A DNA stretch of 64,000 nt, from positions 1,364,001 to 1,428,000 of the forward strand of contig NZ_JAFDOE010000001.1 of the NCBI RefSeq assembly GCF_018342065.1. The letters run 5' to 3'. Position numbers and translations under genes: made by a program. Positions 46,432 through 55,661 of this stretch are shown piece by piece (the first letter of the stretch is position 1; each line of letters begins with the position of its first letter). Source of the stretch: Citrobacter sp. FP75. GTDB lineage: Bacteria > Pseudomonadota > Gammaproteobacteria > Enterobacterales > Enterobacteriaceae. Under the pieces are notes generated by a model that was not told the DNA's origin, did not search any database, and saw only the letters and a list, made by a program, of their open reading frames with translations.

Positions 46432-48375
46432 ATGGCCTGGTATCCTACTCGTATTTCTACACGTTTAACCATTGGCGGCATTCTGTTGCTTGCCGTCACC
46501 ACCCTGGTAATTGTCGCCATTATGCTTTGGCGCGGTCAGCCGCGCGTCGTTGAGATCAATACCGCCCTGATAGAAGAGACAGGGCAAGGTTTAACCCGCC
46601 AACTGAGTACCGTGTTGTCGCGCATTGAAGGCGAAACGGTCAGTTTGTCACGACTGGCCGAGGTGCTGCCTAACGATGAGTCCCTGTACCAAAGCGTGGT
46701 ACCGCATCTGATTGGTGAAGATAATCATTCGATTATTACCGGTGGCGGGATCTGGCCAGAGCCGGGAGCGTTTACCGCCGGCGTGGAGAAACGGAGCTTT
46801 TTCTGGGCGCGTAATGCTGAAGGAAAACTGGTGTTTTCTAATGACTATAACGTCGACGGTTCAAGTGGTTATCATAATGAAAGTTGGTATCAGCATGCCA
46901 AAGGACAGCCGCAGAATAGCTGCCTGTGGTCTGATGTTTATCAGGATGCCAGTTCCGGCGTTAATATGGTGACCTGCAGTATCCCATACCAGCTCTCGGG
47001 CAAGTTCGCCGGGGTGGCGACCACCGATATTCGTCTGGATAATGTTGCCACCTTTATGCAACAACAGGGTAACAGCACCGGCGGCTATGCGTTCGTGGTC
47101 GATAAACAGGGGCAGATCCTGTATTTCCCACAGGCCGATAACGAAAAACATAAAACATTTGGCGATCTATCTCGCAGCGCACCATGGCTGGCTCCGGTCG
47201 AGAAGGGTCTGAAGTCGCTTCGCGTCGCAGACGGTGTGAAGAGCATTACGCTGGAAAATGACAACGTGCTGAATGCGCCGTCGCGGGTGATGCTGTTCCC
47301 GATGGCGGATACCGGCTGGGTTGTGGGTCTGGTCACGCCGGAATCGCGCATTGTTGGCCTCGCTAAAGTGATGATGCAGGACGTGCTGGAAGTGTTGATC
47401 CCGATTATGACGGTTCTGCTGGTGGGATCCTGGCTGGTGGTTCGCCGACTGATCTCGCGTCTGGACGATACCCGCCGTGCACTCGATGATATTGCGCAGG
47501 GCGAGGGCGATCTTACCCGTCGTCTCGATGTGCGCGGCAAAGATGAGATATCAGCCATCGCCGAGGCGTTTAATCTGTTCGTCGATAAAATTGCGGCCAT
47601 TCTGATCACCGTCAGAAGCAGTAGCGTGGTGGTCGCCAATAACGCGGTTAGTCTGGCTGACAGCAATATGGAACTCTCTTCACGGGTTACACAGCAGGCG
47701 GCGGCACTGGAAGAAAGCTCAGCGGCGATGGAACAGTTAAATGCGACCGTTCATCAAAATGCGAGTAACACGCAGCTGGCGGACGAGCTATCTGATAATA
47801 CCGCGCAAACGGCCAACCGCTGCGGTGATGTGATGCAGGGCGTTATCTCCACCATGGATAATGTCAGCGGCTCATCTGGCAGAATGGTGGAAATTGTCGC
47901 GGTGATCGACAGCATTGCTTTCCAGACCAATATTCTGGCGCTGAATGCCGCCGTTGAAGCCGCCCGTGCGGGCGATGCGGGCAGAGGATTTGCCGTTGTT
48001 GCCTCTGAAGTTCGCACGCTGGCACAACGTAGTGCGACAGCCGCGCAAGAAATCAAAGCGTTGATTGATGAGTCTGTTTCTCATGTTGGCAGCGGCAGTC
48101 AGCAGATCCACAATGCCGGCGAGCGTCTGGAAGAGCTGGTTAATAATGTGCGTCAGGTACGCCAGTTGATGGGCGAAATTCGCGTGGCGGGGGAAGAGCA
48201 GCGCAAAGGCGTGTCTGAAGTCACGCTGGCGGTGACCGAAATGGACAGCACCGTGCAGCAGAATGCGTCGTTAATCGATGACGCAGCCGCGCGTACCCAG
48301 GTGCTTAAAGAAGAAGCCGAACAGTTAGCGCTGCTGGTTTCGACTTTCAGATTGCCTGAACCGTCAGTTGCCTGA
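46432..48375 (+). CDS. Methyl-accepting chemotaxis protein with periplasmic Cache domain
   Basis: A 647-residue receptor. One membrane helix is at about residues 13-31, then a long periplasmic double-Cache domain (about 35-305, with the typical YHNESWYQHAKG and GVATTDIRLD segments), a second helix near 315-335, a HAMP domain and a cytoplasmic signalling domain with the hairpin tip FQTNILALNAAVEAARAGDA. dCache receptors often sense amino acids or other small molecules. The C-terminus (LPEPSVA) lacks the CheR-tethering pentapeptide of Tsr and Tar. AAGGAG precedes the start. Confidence 0.93.
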   Translation: MAWYPTRISTRLTIGGILLLAVTTLVIVAIMLWRGQPRVVEINTALIEETGQGLTRQLSTVLSRIEGETVSLSRLAEVLPNDESLYQSVVPHLIGEDNHSIITGGGIWPEPGAFTAGVEKRSFFWARNAEGKLVFSNDYNVDGSSGYHNESWYQHAKGQPQNSCLWSDVYQDASSGVNMVTCSIPYQLSGKFAGVATTDIRLDNVATFMQQQGNSTGGYAFVVDKQGQILYFPQADNEKHKTFGDLSRSAPWLAPVEKGLKSLRVADGVKSITLENDNVLNAPSRVMLFPMADTGWVVGLVTPESRIVGLAKVMMQDVLEVLIPIMTVLLVGSWLVVRRLISRLDDTRRALDDIAQGEGDLTRRLDVRGKDEISAIAEAFNLFVDKIAAILITVRSSSVVVANNAVSLADSNMELSSRVTQQAAALEESSAAMEQLNATVHQNASNTQLADELSDNTAQTANRCGDVMQGVISTMDNVSGSSGRMVEIVAVIDSIAFQTNILALNAAVEAARAGDAGRGFAVVASEVRTLAQRSATAAQEIKALIDESVSHVGSGSQQIHNAGERLEELVNNVRQVRQLMGEIRVAGEEQRKGVSEVTLAVTEMDSTVQQNASLIDDAAARTQVLKEEAEQLALLVSTFRLPEPSVA

Positions 48376-48388
48376 GAGTCGTAAAAGC

Positions 48389-48421
48389 CGTATCCGGGCG
48401 CAGATGTTGCGCCCGGATACG
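48389..48421. repeat. Long REP-like palindrome between converging genes
   Basis: CGTATCCGGGCGCA and TGCGCCCGGATACG form a perfect 14-base stem around GATGT, right after the chemoreceptor stop. It is typical of REP-type intergenic elements and probably blocks read-through. Confidence 0.75.
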
Positions 48422-48424
48422 CAA

Positions 48425-49570
48425 TTAATGATCCAGATAGAGGTAGTGCATCCAGCTGGTCATGCGTAAAAGTATTTTTCGTAGCAATGACAAAGCTTCA
48501 AAATGGTGAGCGGAATAGACGGCAACCTGCGCAGTCACACCATCTGGCAGTTGCTGTTCAGCCTGGTTGTCATCGACATCGATGCTGACGAGCACTTTGT
48601 TGCTACCTGACGCTACATTCAGCGATTGTAACGTTCCTTGCGCGTAATAGGCCCCGGTTGGGATTACCGGTGCTACGTTCACAACTTTTCCTGTGATCAC
48701 CTGTCCGGGCAAACCATTGAAGACAATCTCCGCGTCGTCGCCCACGTTAAGACGTAAAATCGAGTTCTGGCGAAAAGCCGCCACAATTTGATTTTTGTGG
48801 GCAGGAATGAATACCATCACGGGTTTAAAAGGGAGCCTCGAGGCATACGTTCCCGGACGAACCAAAAGCTGGCTGACATAACCGTCGCTTGGGGCACGAA
48901 CAATGGTTTGTTCATAATTAAATCGCGCCTCATCAATCTGTGCCTGTAAACTGGCGATCTGCGAATTTTGACCATTGATACTGCTGTCGAGCTCTTTTTG
49001 AATACTGTTCAATTCAGCATTGGCGGCATCCATTGCGGCATTCTGTGCCAGATAATCCTGACGAGCTGTATCAATATCATTGGCGGTAAACGGGTTGACC
49101 TTAGCCCGGCTTCCTTGCTGGTAGCGCTGATAATTTTTGTAATACTTATCGCGCTCAGCTTTTGCCTGCTCAAACTGAAGACGCGCGCTGTTGCGTTTTT
49201 CTTCCAGCGCCATAACTTCATGTTTTTGTGTGACGATATCCGCTTCCAGTTTTTCCAGTTTAGCTTTATAGCGGGTCGGGTCGATTTTAAAAATAATCTC
49301 ACCTTTTTTGATTGGCGTATTAATTTTATCCGTAACTTCAGACACCACACCCGTGACCTGTGGGACAACAGGAATACCGACCACCAGTTTTTGCGCATCT
49401 TCAGTGTAGGGATGGTTATAATTCATCGTGAGAATTAACGCGCCCAGCATAACTATCCCACCGAGCACCGCCGACGGTACCGTCCATTTATTTAATGGCA
49501 CTTTAAATATTTTGAAAATGACATAAACAATAGCTGCGTAGGTTAATATTAATAATGTTTCCACGTTCAA
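48425..49570 (-). CDS. HlyD-family membrane fusion protein (YiaV/YibH type)
   Basis: A 381-residue periplasmic adaptor with two N-terminal hydrophobic segments, barrel-sandwich strands ([22 protein letters not shown]), a coiled-coil hairpin (about 105-215) and a beta-barrel domain. It is encoded directly behind a DUF3302 membrane protein, as in E. coli yiaVW and yibIH. The genes overlap by 4 bases. Such pairs lack an obvious transporter, and the substrate is unknown. Confidence 0.87.
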   Translation of the reverse strand: MNVETLLILTYAAIVYVIFKIFKVPLNKWTVPSAVLGGIVMLGALILTMNYNHPYTEDAQKLVVGIPVVPQVTGVVSEVTDKINTPIKKGEIIFKIDPTRYKAKLEKLEADIVTQKHEVMALEEKRNSARLQFEQAKAERDKYYKNYQRYQQGSRAKVNPFTANDIDTARQDYLAQNAAMDAANAELNSIQKELDSSINGQNSQIASLQAQIDEARFNYEQTIVRAPSDGYVSQLLVRPGTYASRLPFKPVMVFIPAHKNQIVAAFRQNSILRLNVGDDAEIVFNGLPGQVITGKVVNVAPVIPTGAYYAQGTLQSLNVASGSNKVLVSIDVDDNQAEQQLPDGVTAQVAVYSAHHFEALSLLRKILLRMTSWMHYLYLDH

Positions 49571-49905
49571 TTCACCTTCGATTCCTGCACGTTGCTGGGT
49601 GCCATTTGTTCAAGGGTTTTCTCTAATGAAGCGATACGCGCTGTAAGTTCTGCCGCATCATTGAATGGGGTATGGCCATGCCAACCATTTTTATCGCTGT
49701 ATAATGTTGCCCATATCCACAAAAATGGCCAGATTGCATGCAGTGTAAACAGACTGACCCAACCGGCAACATGAATAGCATCCCGGTGTGGATGATTGCG
49801 CTTTTTGGCAATTTCATAGGGAATGTCATGCAATATCAGCACACCATAAAAAATAATTAAAAATACGAAGACGAGCATCGCTAATGCTATATAGTTAAGT
49901 AACAT
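49567..49905 (-). CDS. DUF3302 inner-membrane protein (YiaW type)
   Basis: A 112-residue protein with two hydrophobic helices (residues 4-25 and about 46-68). The conserved segments [17 protein letters not shown] and [23 protein letters not shown] match YiaW. The C-terminus is a short coiled coil. It is the first gene of the pair and divergent from a winged-helix regulator. Function unknown. Confidence 0.85.
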   Translation of the reverse strand: MLLNYIALAMLVFVFLIIFYGVLILHDIPYEIAKKRNHPHRDAIHVAGWVSLFTLHAIWPFLWIWATLYSDKNGWHGHTPFNDAAELTARIASLEKTLEQMAPSNVQESKVN

Positions 49906-50013
49906 AAAAACTCCTGTTGTTAGCGTGTATTATCACTGTTTTTTAATGGCAAAGAATTTTAATATGTTAAAAGTATAAAATAAGACTTTCTCAAAAAACT
50001 CAAAATATAAGTC

Positions 50014-50029
50014 AATCCAAAATTGGATT
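50014..50029. promoter_or_regulatory. Perfect dyad in the divergent regulatory region
   Basis: AATCCAA and TTGGATT around AA, with a second CCAATTTG just to the right, about 75 bases before the regulator start and 110 bases before the DUF3302 gene. It is a candidate operator for the adjacent winged-helix regulator. Confidence 0.45.
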
Positions 50030-50101
50030 TTCCCAATTTGATTTTTTCCCTTATACGGATAATGATTAAAGAAAGACAAAATAAATAATTTTGAGCGTGC
50101 T

Positions 50102-50740
50102 ATGACAAATCATCCTGATCAATCTGGTAGCTGTGCAGAACTTCTGTCGATAAATATCGCCAGACTTTTCAAAGCATTATTACCACTTTCCGAGCCCCAA
50201 TCCTTATATCGCAGTGGGTCTTTTATCATGGACTCTCAGGGGGAGAACGGGATTTGGCTGCTAACCGAAGGCAGGATTGTGATCAGGCGCCGCATTGACG
50301 GACTTGTTCTGGCAAGCCAGCAGGCCCCAATAATGTTAGGGATGGCCGAATTTTTTCTCCCCACCGGGCATAATTTTTATGATATTGAGGCCGTCAGTCC
50401 TTGTACGACACATGTGGTCAAGAAAACAGATTTTATGACGATCGTGAATCGCGATCAGTTATGGGAATCGGTCGCGATAGTTGAAGCCTACATCATCCAG
50501 GTGATGAGTCAGCGCGATCGCCTCATTACCAGTCGCAGCGCAACGGATATGGTCTGGGGGCACCTCGAACTGCTGCAACAAGAGCCAGAGGAGATCAGAA
50601 AAAGAATCTCTGCAGCACAGTACATCAGGGAACGAACCGGGCTTTCCCGCAGTACCATTATGGATACACTTGCCAGACTCAAGCGGCAGGGGGCAATCCA
50701 ACTTCAGCGCGGTCATCTGGTGTGCATCTGTACAGACTAA
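50102..50740 (+). CDS. Crp/Fnr-like winged-helix transcriptional regulator (IprA/YaiV-like)
   Basis: A 212-residue protein with an N-terminal cyclic-nucleotide-binding-like barrel (GENGIWLLTEGRIVIRRRID) lacking the phosphate-binding cassette of Crp, and a C-terminal winged helix (RTGLSRSTIMDTLARLKRQG). No Fnr-type N-terminal cysteine cluster is present. It lies divergent to the DUF3302/HlyD pair and probably controls it. Confidence 0.78.
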   Translation: MTNHPDQSGSCAELLSINIARLFKALLPLSEPQSLYRSGSFIMDSQGENGIWLLTEGRIVIRRRIDGLVLASQQAPIMLGMAEFFLPTGHNFYDIEAVSPCTTHVVKKTDFMTIVNRDQLWESVAIVEAYIIQVMSQRDRLITSRSATDMVWGHLELLQQEPEEIRKRISAAQYIRERTGLSRSTIMDTLARLKRQGAIQLQRGHLVCICTD

Positions 50741-50768
50741 CATCCCTCATTTTTCTTCACCATAAATC

Positions 50769-50790
50769 CAATATAACGGCCCTTATATTG
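50769..50790. promoter_or_regulatory. Operator-like inverted repeat upstream of hipBA
   Basis: CAATATAA and TTATATTG around CGGCCC, an 8-base perfect repeat about 115 bases before the antitoxin start. It shares the CAATAT core with the repeat that overlaps the promoter. Confidence 0.5.
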
Positions 50791-50832
50791 ATTTAACGTC
50801 GTTAACTCCCTTTTATTGTGTCTTACAAAACT

Positions 50833-50905
50833 TTGTATCACTCTGTGTTTAACTCTATAATATTGGGTGTAAAGGTCGATTTTCACAGATAAGGGCCAAT
50901 ATTAT
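50833..50905 (+). promoter_or_regulatory. hipBA-type promoter and overlapping inverted repeat
   Basis: TTGTAT (50833-50838), a 17-base spacer and a perfect TATAAT (50856-50861). A 10-base perfect inverted repeat, ATAATATTGG (50857-50866) and CCAATATTAT (50896-50905), starts in the -10 and ends on the start codon. Binding there would block both polymerase and ribosome access. Confidence 0.65.
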
Positions 50906-51218
50906 GGATTTATCCCTCCAGACACCCGCCGATATTGTCAAACTGCTTTGCGATCGGTTACGCAAAGAGCGACTGGCAAAGCAGATGACGCAAGCTGATG
51001 TGGCCGCCCGTTCGGGCATTGGGGTCAACACGGTATCGAATCTGGAAGCCGGTAAGAACGTAGGATTTGAGAATCTGGTAAAAGTGGCCATGGTGTTAGG
51101 CTATGGCGACGCACTTGCAGAGCTGTTCAAACCTAAAATTGACAGTCTGGATGATATTTTACGTTATGAGAAGAGCGCTGCGCGTCAGCGGGTGAAAAGG
51201 AAAAACGCGGATGCCTGA
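50904..51218 (+). CDS. HipB-like XRE-family antitoxin
   Basis: A 104-residue DNA-binding protein with a helix-turn-helix (MTQADVAARSGIGVNTVSNLEAGKN, about residues 34-58) and a basic C-terminal tail. It overlaps the kinase-like toxin gene by 8 bases, the standard antitoxin-first arrangement. It is expected to bind the inverted repeats upstream and to hold the toxin inactive. Confidence 0.87.
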   Translation: MDLSLQTPADIVKLLCDRLRKERLAKQMTQADVAARSGIGVNTVSNLEAGKNVGFENLVKVAMVLGYGDALAELFKPKIDSLDDILRYEKSAARQRVKRKNADA

Positions 51219-52479
51219 ACAAGTTGATGTCTTTTATGAAGGCTGGGGTGAAAAATGGCTATGGGGGAAACTCATTTCCTCTACGGCGTTAACCGGGCGA
51301 CCGTTGATCGCATTTGAATACAGCGAAGAAGCCATACGCAGAGGACTGGAGCTATCCCGGTTAATGCTGCCGCTGAATGGACCACGTTTACGCAGAGATT
51401 TTCCTGCGCATCAGTTGGGATTACCCGGTCCGGTCTATGACTCACTGCCCGATGGCTGGGGGATGTTGCTGATGGACAGGCTATTTAAGCGCCGTGGATT
51501 AAACGCCGCCCGCATTGGCCCTCTGGAGCGACTCAGCTGGGTAGGAGATAACGCCATGGGATCAATGACGTTTCAGCCTGTACAGGCAGACGCCCGGCAG
51601 TTATCAAATGAAGACGTCCCCCTCGACCAGCTCGCCTGCGAAGTTCAGGAAGTACTGAGTGGTGAGGGCGGAGAGTTTCTGCAAAGGCTGCTCCAGATGG
51701 GGGGATCACCACAAGGTGCAAGGCCGAAAGCGTTATTATATCGTGACACTGTCACGCTTAAATTCACAACAGTACCGTTTCCAGGCGCCGAGAGTTGGCT
51801 AATTAAATTTCCGGCAAAATATGAACACGCAGAAGTGTGTGCGATAGAAGCCACTTATGCCGAGTGCTTACGCCAGTGCGCAATCAGCACACCTGATACG
51901 GCCTATTTTAGCCTGCCAGGTGGACAGGCTGCATTTGCCACCCGCCGGTTCGACCGTTCTCATGAGATGCGAATTCCAATGCAAAGTCTGGCGGCGCTCA
52001 CCGGTGCCAATTATCAGGTACCTGGCGCGCTTGATTACCGGGACTTTTTGCGCGCCACGCAAATTTGTACCAATGATGTCAGAGAGAAAGCGAAAGCGTT
52101 TGAGCGCGTCGTTTTTAATGTGGCTTTCAATAATCGGGATGACCATCCGAAAAACTTTGCGTATTTAATGTCGGCAGAAGGTCACTGGACCCTGGCTCCG
52201 GCTTACGATGTTACGTACTGCGACGGGCCTGGCGGATACCATCAAATGGATGTGCTGGGAGAAGCGTTGGATATTGAAAGAAAACATCTCGCAGGGCTGG
52301 GTGAGCAGGAAGCAGAATTATCTACGGTTAACGTCGCTGAGATAATCGAGAAAGTGTGTACGGTTGCTGAGAATTTTAGCCAGATAGCCAAAGACCGGTA
52401 TCCCGGGCAAATTACGCCTGCCATGCTGAACGTGATACAGAAACAAATGAATGAAAATATCCGCCGCTTAATGTCATAG
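51211..52479 (+). CDS. HipA-like toxin kinase
   Basis: A 422-residue HipA-domain protein. The N-terminal HipA1 subdomain (YSEEAIRRGLELS, LPDGWG) is followed by a glycine-rich loop (GGSPQGARPK), the nucleotide lysine in WLIKFP, the catalytic loop FNNRDDHPKNFAYL and the metal-binding LAPAYDV. In E. coli HipA phosphorylates glutamyl-tRNA synthetase and causes growth arrest; related kinases have other targets. The active-site residues appear intact. Not the E. coli hipBA orthologue by position or sequence as far as I can see. Confidence 0.87.
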   Translation: MPEQVDVFYEGWGEKWLWGKLISSTALTGRPLIAFEYSEEAIRRGLELSRLMLPLNGPRLRRDFPAHQLGLPGPVYDSLPDGWGMLLMDRLFKRRGLNAARIGPLERLSWVGDNAMGSMTFQPVQADARQLSNEDVPLDQLACEVQEVLSGEGGEFLQRLLQMGGSPQGARPKALLYRDTVTLKFTTVPFPGAESWLIKFPAKYEHAEVCAIEATYAECLRQCAISTPDTAYFSLPGGQAAFATRRFDRSHEMRIPMQSLAALTGANYQVPGALDYRDFLRATQICTNDVREKAKAFERVVFNVAFNNRDDHPKNFAYLMSAEGHWTLAPAYDVTYCDGPGGYHQMDVLGEALDIERKHLAGLGEQEAELSTVNVAEIIEKVCTVAENFSQIAKDRYPGQITPAMLNVIQKQMNENIRRLMS

Positions 52480-52497
52480 CGGCGGATAGCGGCAACA

Positions 52498-53865
52498 TTA
52501 CTGCCCCCAGCGATTGCGGATATAGGTCACCGCGTCCTGGGTCTGGGGCTGATTGAGGTAATCTTCTCTGAACAAAATCGTACCGTTGATGTGCGGCTCA
52601 GACTCGTTCATATCGAGCTGCTTTTTCAGTTCCGGGACGCCGCCGTTGACCGCCCAGTCGGGTTCTTTTCTCGACGGTTCACCGACCTTATACAGTGCAA
52701 CGCCAATATACAGGCGGGTGTTAGTTGACTTGACCACGTCTGCCCACCACTTCGCCAGCACATCATAACGCGCGGCATCGCGGGCAAAAGGCCAGTAAAG
52801 CTGTGGGGCGATGTAGTCCAGCAGACCCAGTTGTACCCAGCGGCGAGTATCGGCATAGGATTCATCATACGCCGCCGCGCCACGCGTGTCGGAACCGGCC
52901 GGGTCGTGCGAACGGTTACGCCATACGCCTGCCGGACTGACGCCGAACTCCACTTCGGGATTTAGTTTCTTGATGGTTCGCGAAACCTGTTCGATCAACT
53001 TTTCCGTGTTATGTCGCCGCCAGTCCGCTTTCGAGGCGAATCCCTGACCATACTTTCTGAAGGTCTGGCTGTCGTTAAGCGCCGAACCGGGCGACTCGGT
53101 ATAGAAGTAGTCATCAAACTGAACGCCGTCGACGGGATACTTCTCAACCACTTCCGCCACGATGCTGGCTATCCAGTCTCTGACTTCGGGAATGCCCGGG
53201 TCGAGAACAAAACGTTCTCCCGCCGTGCGGATCCACTCCCGATGCAGGACAAAGACGCTCGATGGATGTTGGGACAGGGTATTGTTTAACTCCGTCACGG
53301 TCCCCGACTTTGTGTTGACGGAAACGCGATAGGGGTTAAACCAGGCATGGACTCTCATGCCGCGCTTGTGCGCTTCGTCGAGCATAAACTGCAGCGGATC
53401 GTAACCCGGATCTTCGCCGATCTTGCCTGTCAGGGTATCTGACCAGGGTAAAATTTTAGATTGCCACAGCGCGGTGGCGTCAGGTTTGACCTGAAAAAAC
53501 ACGGTGTTGATCCCGAGGCGTTTTAGATTATCCAGCTTATCCGTCAGCGCTTTTTGCTGTTGGCTAATACGCAGGGTGGGCGAACTGACGTTAACGGAGG
53601 CGACCGGCGGCCAGTCCAGACGGGAAACTGTCGCCAGCCAGACGCCGCGCATGGGCTCCAGGCTGCGCTGCGGTTTAGTCAGCGGAGGCTGCGGGGGCGT
53701 TTTTGTCACCGGCGGCTCGGAAGAGCAACTGCCGAGTAAGAGCATGCTGCCGACGAGCGCGGCGAACCATTTCACGTTGGTTATCGGGAGTATGTTGCGA
53801 GAACGGGCGATGAGACTCGCCAGCTTTTTCTGATAATGACCTGAAATAAAACCGAATGCTGACAT
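52498..53865 (-). CDS. digH: Peptidoglycan glycosyl hydrolase DigH (YddW), lipoprotein
   Basis: A 455-residue GHL10-family protein, close to E. coli YddW/DigH (439). It has a lipobox (LLLGSC, cysteine near residue 47) and the catalytic barrel with MRGVWLATVSRLDWPP, GINTVFFQVKPD, DGVQFDDYFY and GVSPAGVWRNRS. The known enzyme cuts denuded glycan strands at the division site and is anchored in the outer membrane. The N-terminus ahead of the lipobox is longer than in E. coli, so the true start may be internal. Confidence 0.92.
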   Translation of the reverse strand: MSAFGFISGHYQKKLASLIARSRNILPITNVKWFAALVGSMLLLGSCSSEPPVTKTPPQPPLTKPQRSLEPMRGVWLATVSRLDWPPVASVNVSSPTLRISQQQKALTDKLDNLKRLGINTVFFQVKPDATALWQSKILPWSDTLTGKIGEDPGYDPLQFMLDEAHKRGMRVHAWFNPYRVSVNTKSGTVTELNNTLSQHPSSVFVLHREWIRTAGERFVLDPGIPEVRDWIASIVAEVVEKYPVDGVQFDDYFYTESPGSALNDSQTFRKYGQGFASKADWRRHNTEKLIEQVSRTIKKLNPEVEFGVSPAGVWRNRSHDPAGSDTRGAAAYDESYADTRRWVQLGLLDYIAPQLYWPFARDAARYDVLAKWWADVVKSTNTRLYIGVALYKVGEPSRKEPDWAVNGGVPELKKQLDMNESEPHINGTILFREDYLNQPQTQDAVTYIRNRWGQ

Positions 53866-53877
53866 CTGATAAGGCTC

Positions 53878-54162
53878 TTATTTCTTAATACGACTATTAG
53901 CCCAGGGGTCAAAGGCAGGAGACTCTGTGTTTTCCGGGGCGTCATCATTCAGGGAATCAAGATACAGCGCTTCAACTTCAGCACGCGCCCATGGCGTGCG
54001 GCGCAGAAATTTTAAACTGGATTTAACGCTGGGTTCGTTTTTAAAACAGTTAATGTTGATGAGCTGGCTCAGCTCAGCCCACCCAAAGCGAGCAACCAGC
54101 GCATTGACCTGCATTTCAAGCGTTACGCCATGTAAAGGGTCTTTAGAAGTATGAGCATTCAT
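53878..54162 (-). CDS. VF530-family DNA-binding-like protein (DUF2132)
   Basis: A 94-residue protein with the family core [30 protein letters not shown] and [19 protein letters not shown]. The fold of a Vibrio member is known but its function is not established. It lies 12 bases upstream of digH on the same strand and may be co-transcribed. Confidence 0.85.
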   Translation of the reverse strand: MNAHTSKDPLHGVTLEMQVNALVARFGWAELSQLININCFKNEPSVKSSLKFLRRTPWARAEVEALYLDSLNDDAPENTESPAFDPWANSRIKK

Positions 54163-54267
54163 ATGAAGTCCAGTTCAGGAGGGCCAAATTAATCATTCGC
54201 ACACGCAGTAGGCCTGCGAAGGGGAAGGTTACAAGAAAGCAGGGCGACCAGCAATGGCATAAACCGG

Positions 54268-54293
54268 CCTGATGCTCGCGAATGAGCATCAGG
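54268..54293. terminator. Hairpin after the type I secretion operon
   Basis: CCTGATGCTC and GAGCATCAGG form a 10-base perfect stem with a 6-base loop, 28 bases past the adaptor stop codon. There is no good T run leftward. Confidence 0.55.
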
Positions 54294-54320
54294 GTTTCTG
54301 TCGCGGTATAGAATTGACGA

Positions 54321-55661
54321 TCAGTACTCTTTAAACGCCAGTTCCAGACGGGCGAGCAACGGTTTAAACAGGTAGCTCAAAAATGTCCGTTCACCGGTTT
54401 TAATCGTCACGCTGGCGGGCATCCCGGCTTTGATCTTGTAATCGCCCAACAGACGCGCACCTTCAGTTGAGACCTGCACTTCGGCGAGATAATAAGGCTG
54501 CTGCGTGGCTTCATCAATTAAACGGTCTGCGGAGACGGTTAATACATGCGCAGGCACCGACGGCAACAGCGCGTGGTTGAGGGCGGGGAACAGCACATCC
54601 ACGGTTAACCCTGGGGCGAGTTTATCAATAGCATGCACCGGTATTTTGGCATCGATTTGCATCGGTTGGCCGGCGGCGACAATATCCATCAGATGCTCGC
54701 CTGGCTGAATAACGCCGCCGATGGTACTGACTTTCACGTCCAGCACCACGCCGTTAATCGGTGAGCGAATTTCAGTATTATCCAGCTCATGACGGATGGA
54801 CACCAGTTCGTCTTCCAGCATGGCAACTTCTTTTTGGTTTTCAGTCAGCTCAGACTCCACCTCGCGCAGATACTGATGACGGACCTGATACGCTTTGATT
54901 TTCAGTTCGTTTTGCTGAGATTTGAGTTTGGCAATATTTAGAATATCTTCCGAAACACTGCTGGATATTTCAGCCGCCTCGCGTTCAAGCACCAACAATT
55001 GCGCTTTCGGATAGTAGTTTTTTTCGCTCAGCGCACGGATCGCGCCGAGCTCCCGGTTAATCAGAGTGAACTGACGATCGCGATAGCCTTTTATTTTGTT
55101 TAAATTATCCGTTTGCCCGATCAGGCCATCGAGCGTTTCCTGAATCATCGACAATTCATCCTGAATCGTTTTACGCCGGGTATCAAAGAGTTTGGCCTGC
55201 AAGTTTCTGACCTCTGTCAGACGTTTATTCCCGGAAAATTGCTGGGTCAGCGTGCTATTGAAGGCAATTTCCTCCAGACTGTCCCGTTCTGCCATCAGCC
55301 GATCTTCGATACTTTTTGCTGAAATATATTGGGCGTTTAGGGCGCTAAAACGCATATCGAGCTGCATTTTATCCAGACGGACGAGCACCTGATTTTTTTT
55401 GACCAGGTCACCTTCTTTAATAAAAATATCCGTGACGCGTCCACCGCTCAGATGTTGAATTGTTTTGCGGTTGCTTGATACGGTCACCGTGCCATCCGCG
55501 ACGACGCCTGCATCCAACGGCGCTTGCACCGCCCAGAGCAGAAAGCCGCCGACGCCGAGCACAATGACGACGATCCCCCGAACGATCGGCGCCCAGATAT
55601 TAGTATCCACATCAGCGGAACCCGAATTCCCGGACCCTTTATGGTTCTTTTTCATCTTCAC
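54321..55661 (-). CDS. Type I secretion periplasmic adaptor (HlyD/PrtE family)
   Basis: A 446-residue membrane fusion protein with one N-terminal helix (IVVIVLGVGGFLLWAVQAPL), lipoyl-type strands (FIKEGDLVKKNQVLVRLD), a long coiled-coil hairpin (about 110-290) and the C-terminal beta-barrel (AGMPASVTIKTGERTFLSYL) typical of type I secretion adaptors. It overlaps the ABC exporter gene by 4 bases. No outer-membrane factor gene is present, so TolC is probably used. Confidence 0.92.
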   Translation of the reverse strand: MKMKKNHKGSGNSGSADVDTNIWAPIVRGIVVIVLGVGGFLLWAVQAPLDAGVVADGTVTVSSNRKTIQHLSGGRVTDIFIKEGDLVKKNQVLVRLDKMQLDMRFSALNAQYISAKSIEDRLMAERDSLEEIAFNSTLTQQFSGNKRLTEVRNLQAKLFDTRRKTIQDELSMIQETLDGLIGQTDNLNKIKGYRDRQFTLINRELGAIRALSEKNYYPKAQLLVLEREAAEISSSVSEDILNIAKLKSQQNELKIKAYQVRHQYLREVESELTENQKEVAMLEDELVSIRHELDNTEIRSPINGVVLDVKVSTIGGVIQPGEHLMDIVAAGQPMQIDAKIPVHAIDKLAPGLTVDVLFPALNHALLPSVPAHVLTVSADRLIDEATQQPYYLAEVQVSTEGARLLGDYKIKAGMPASVTIKTGERTFLSYLFKPLLARLELAFKEY

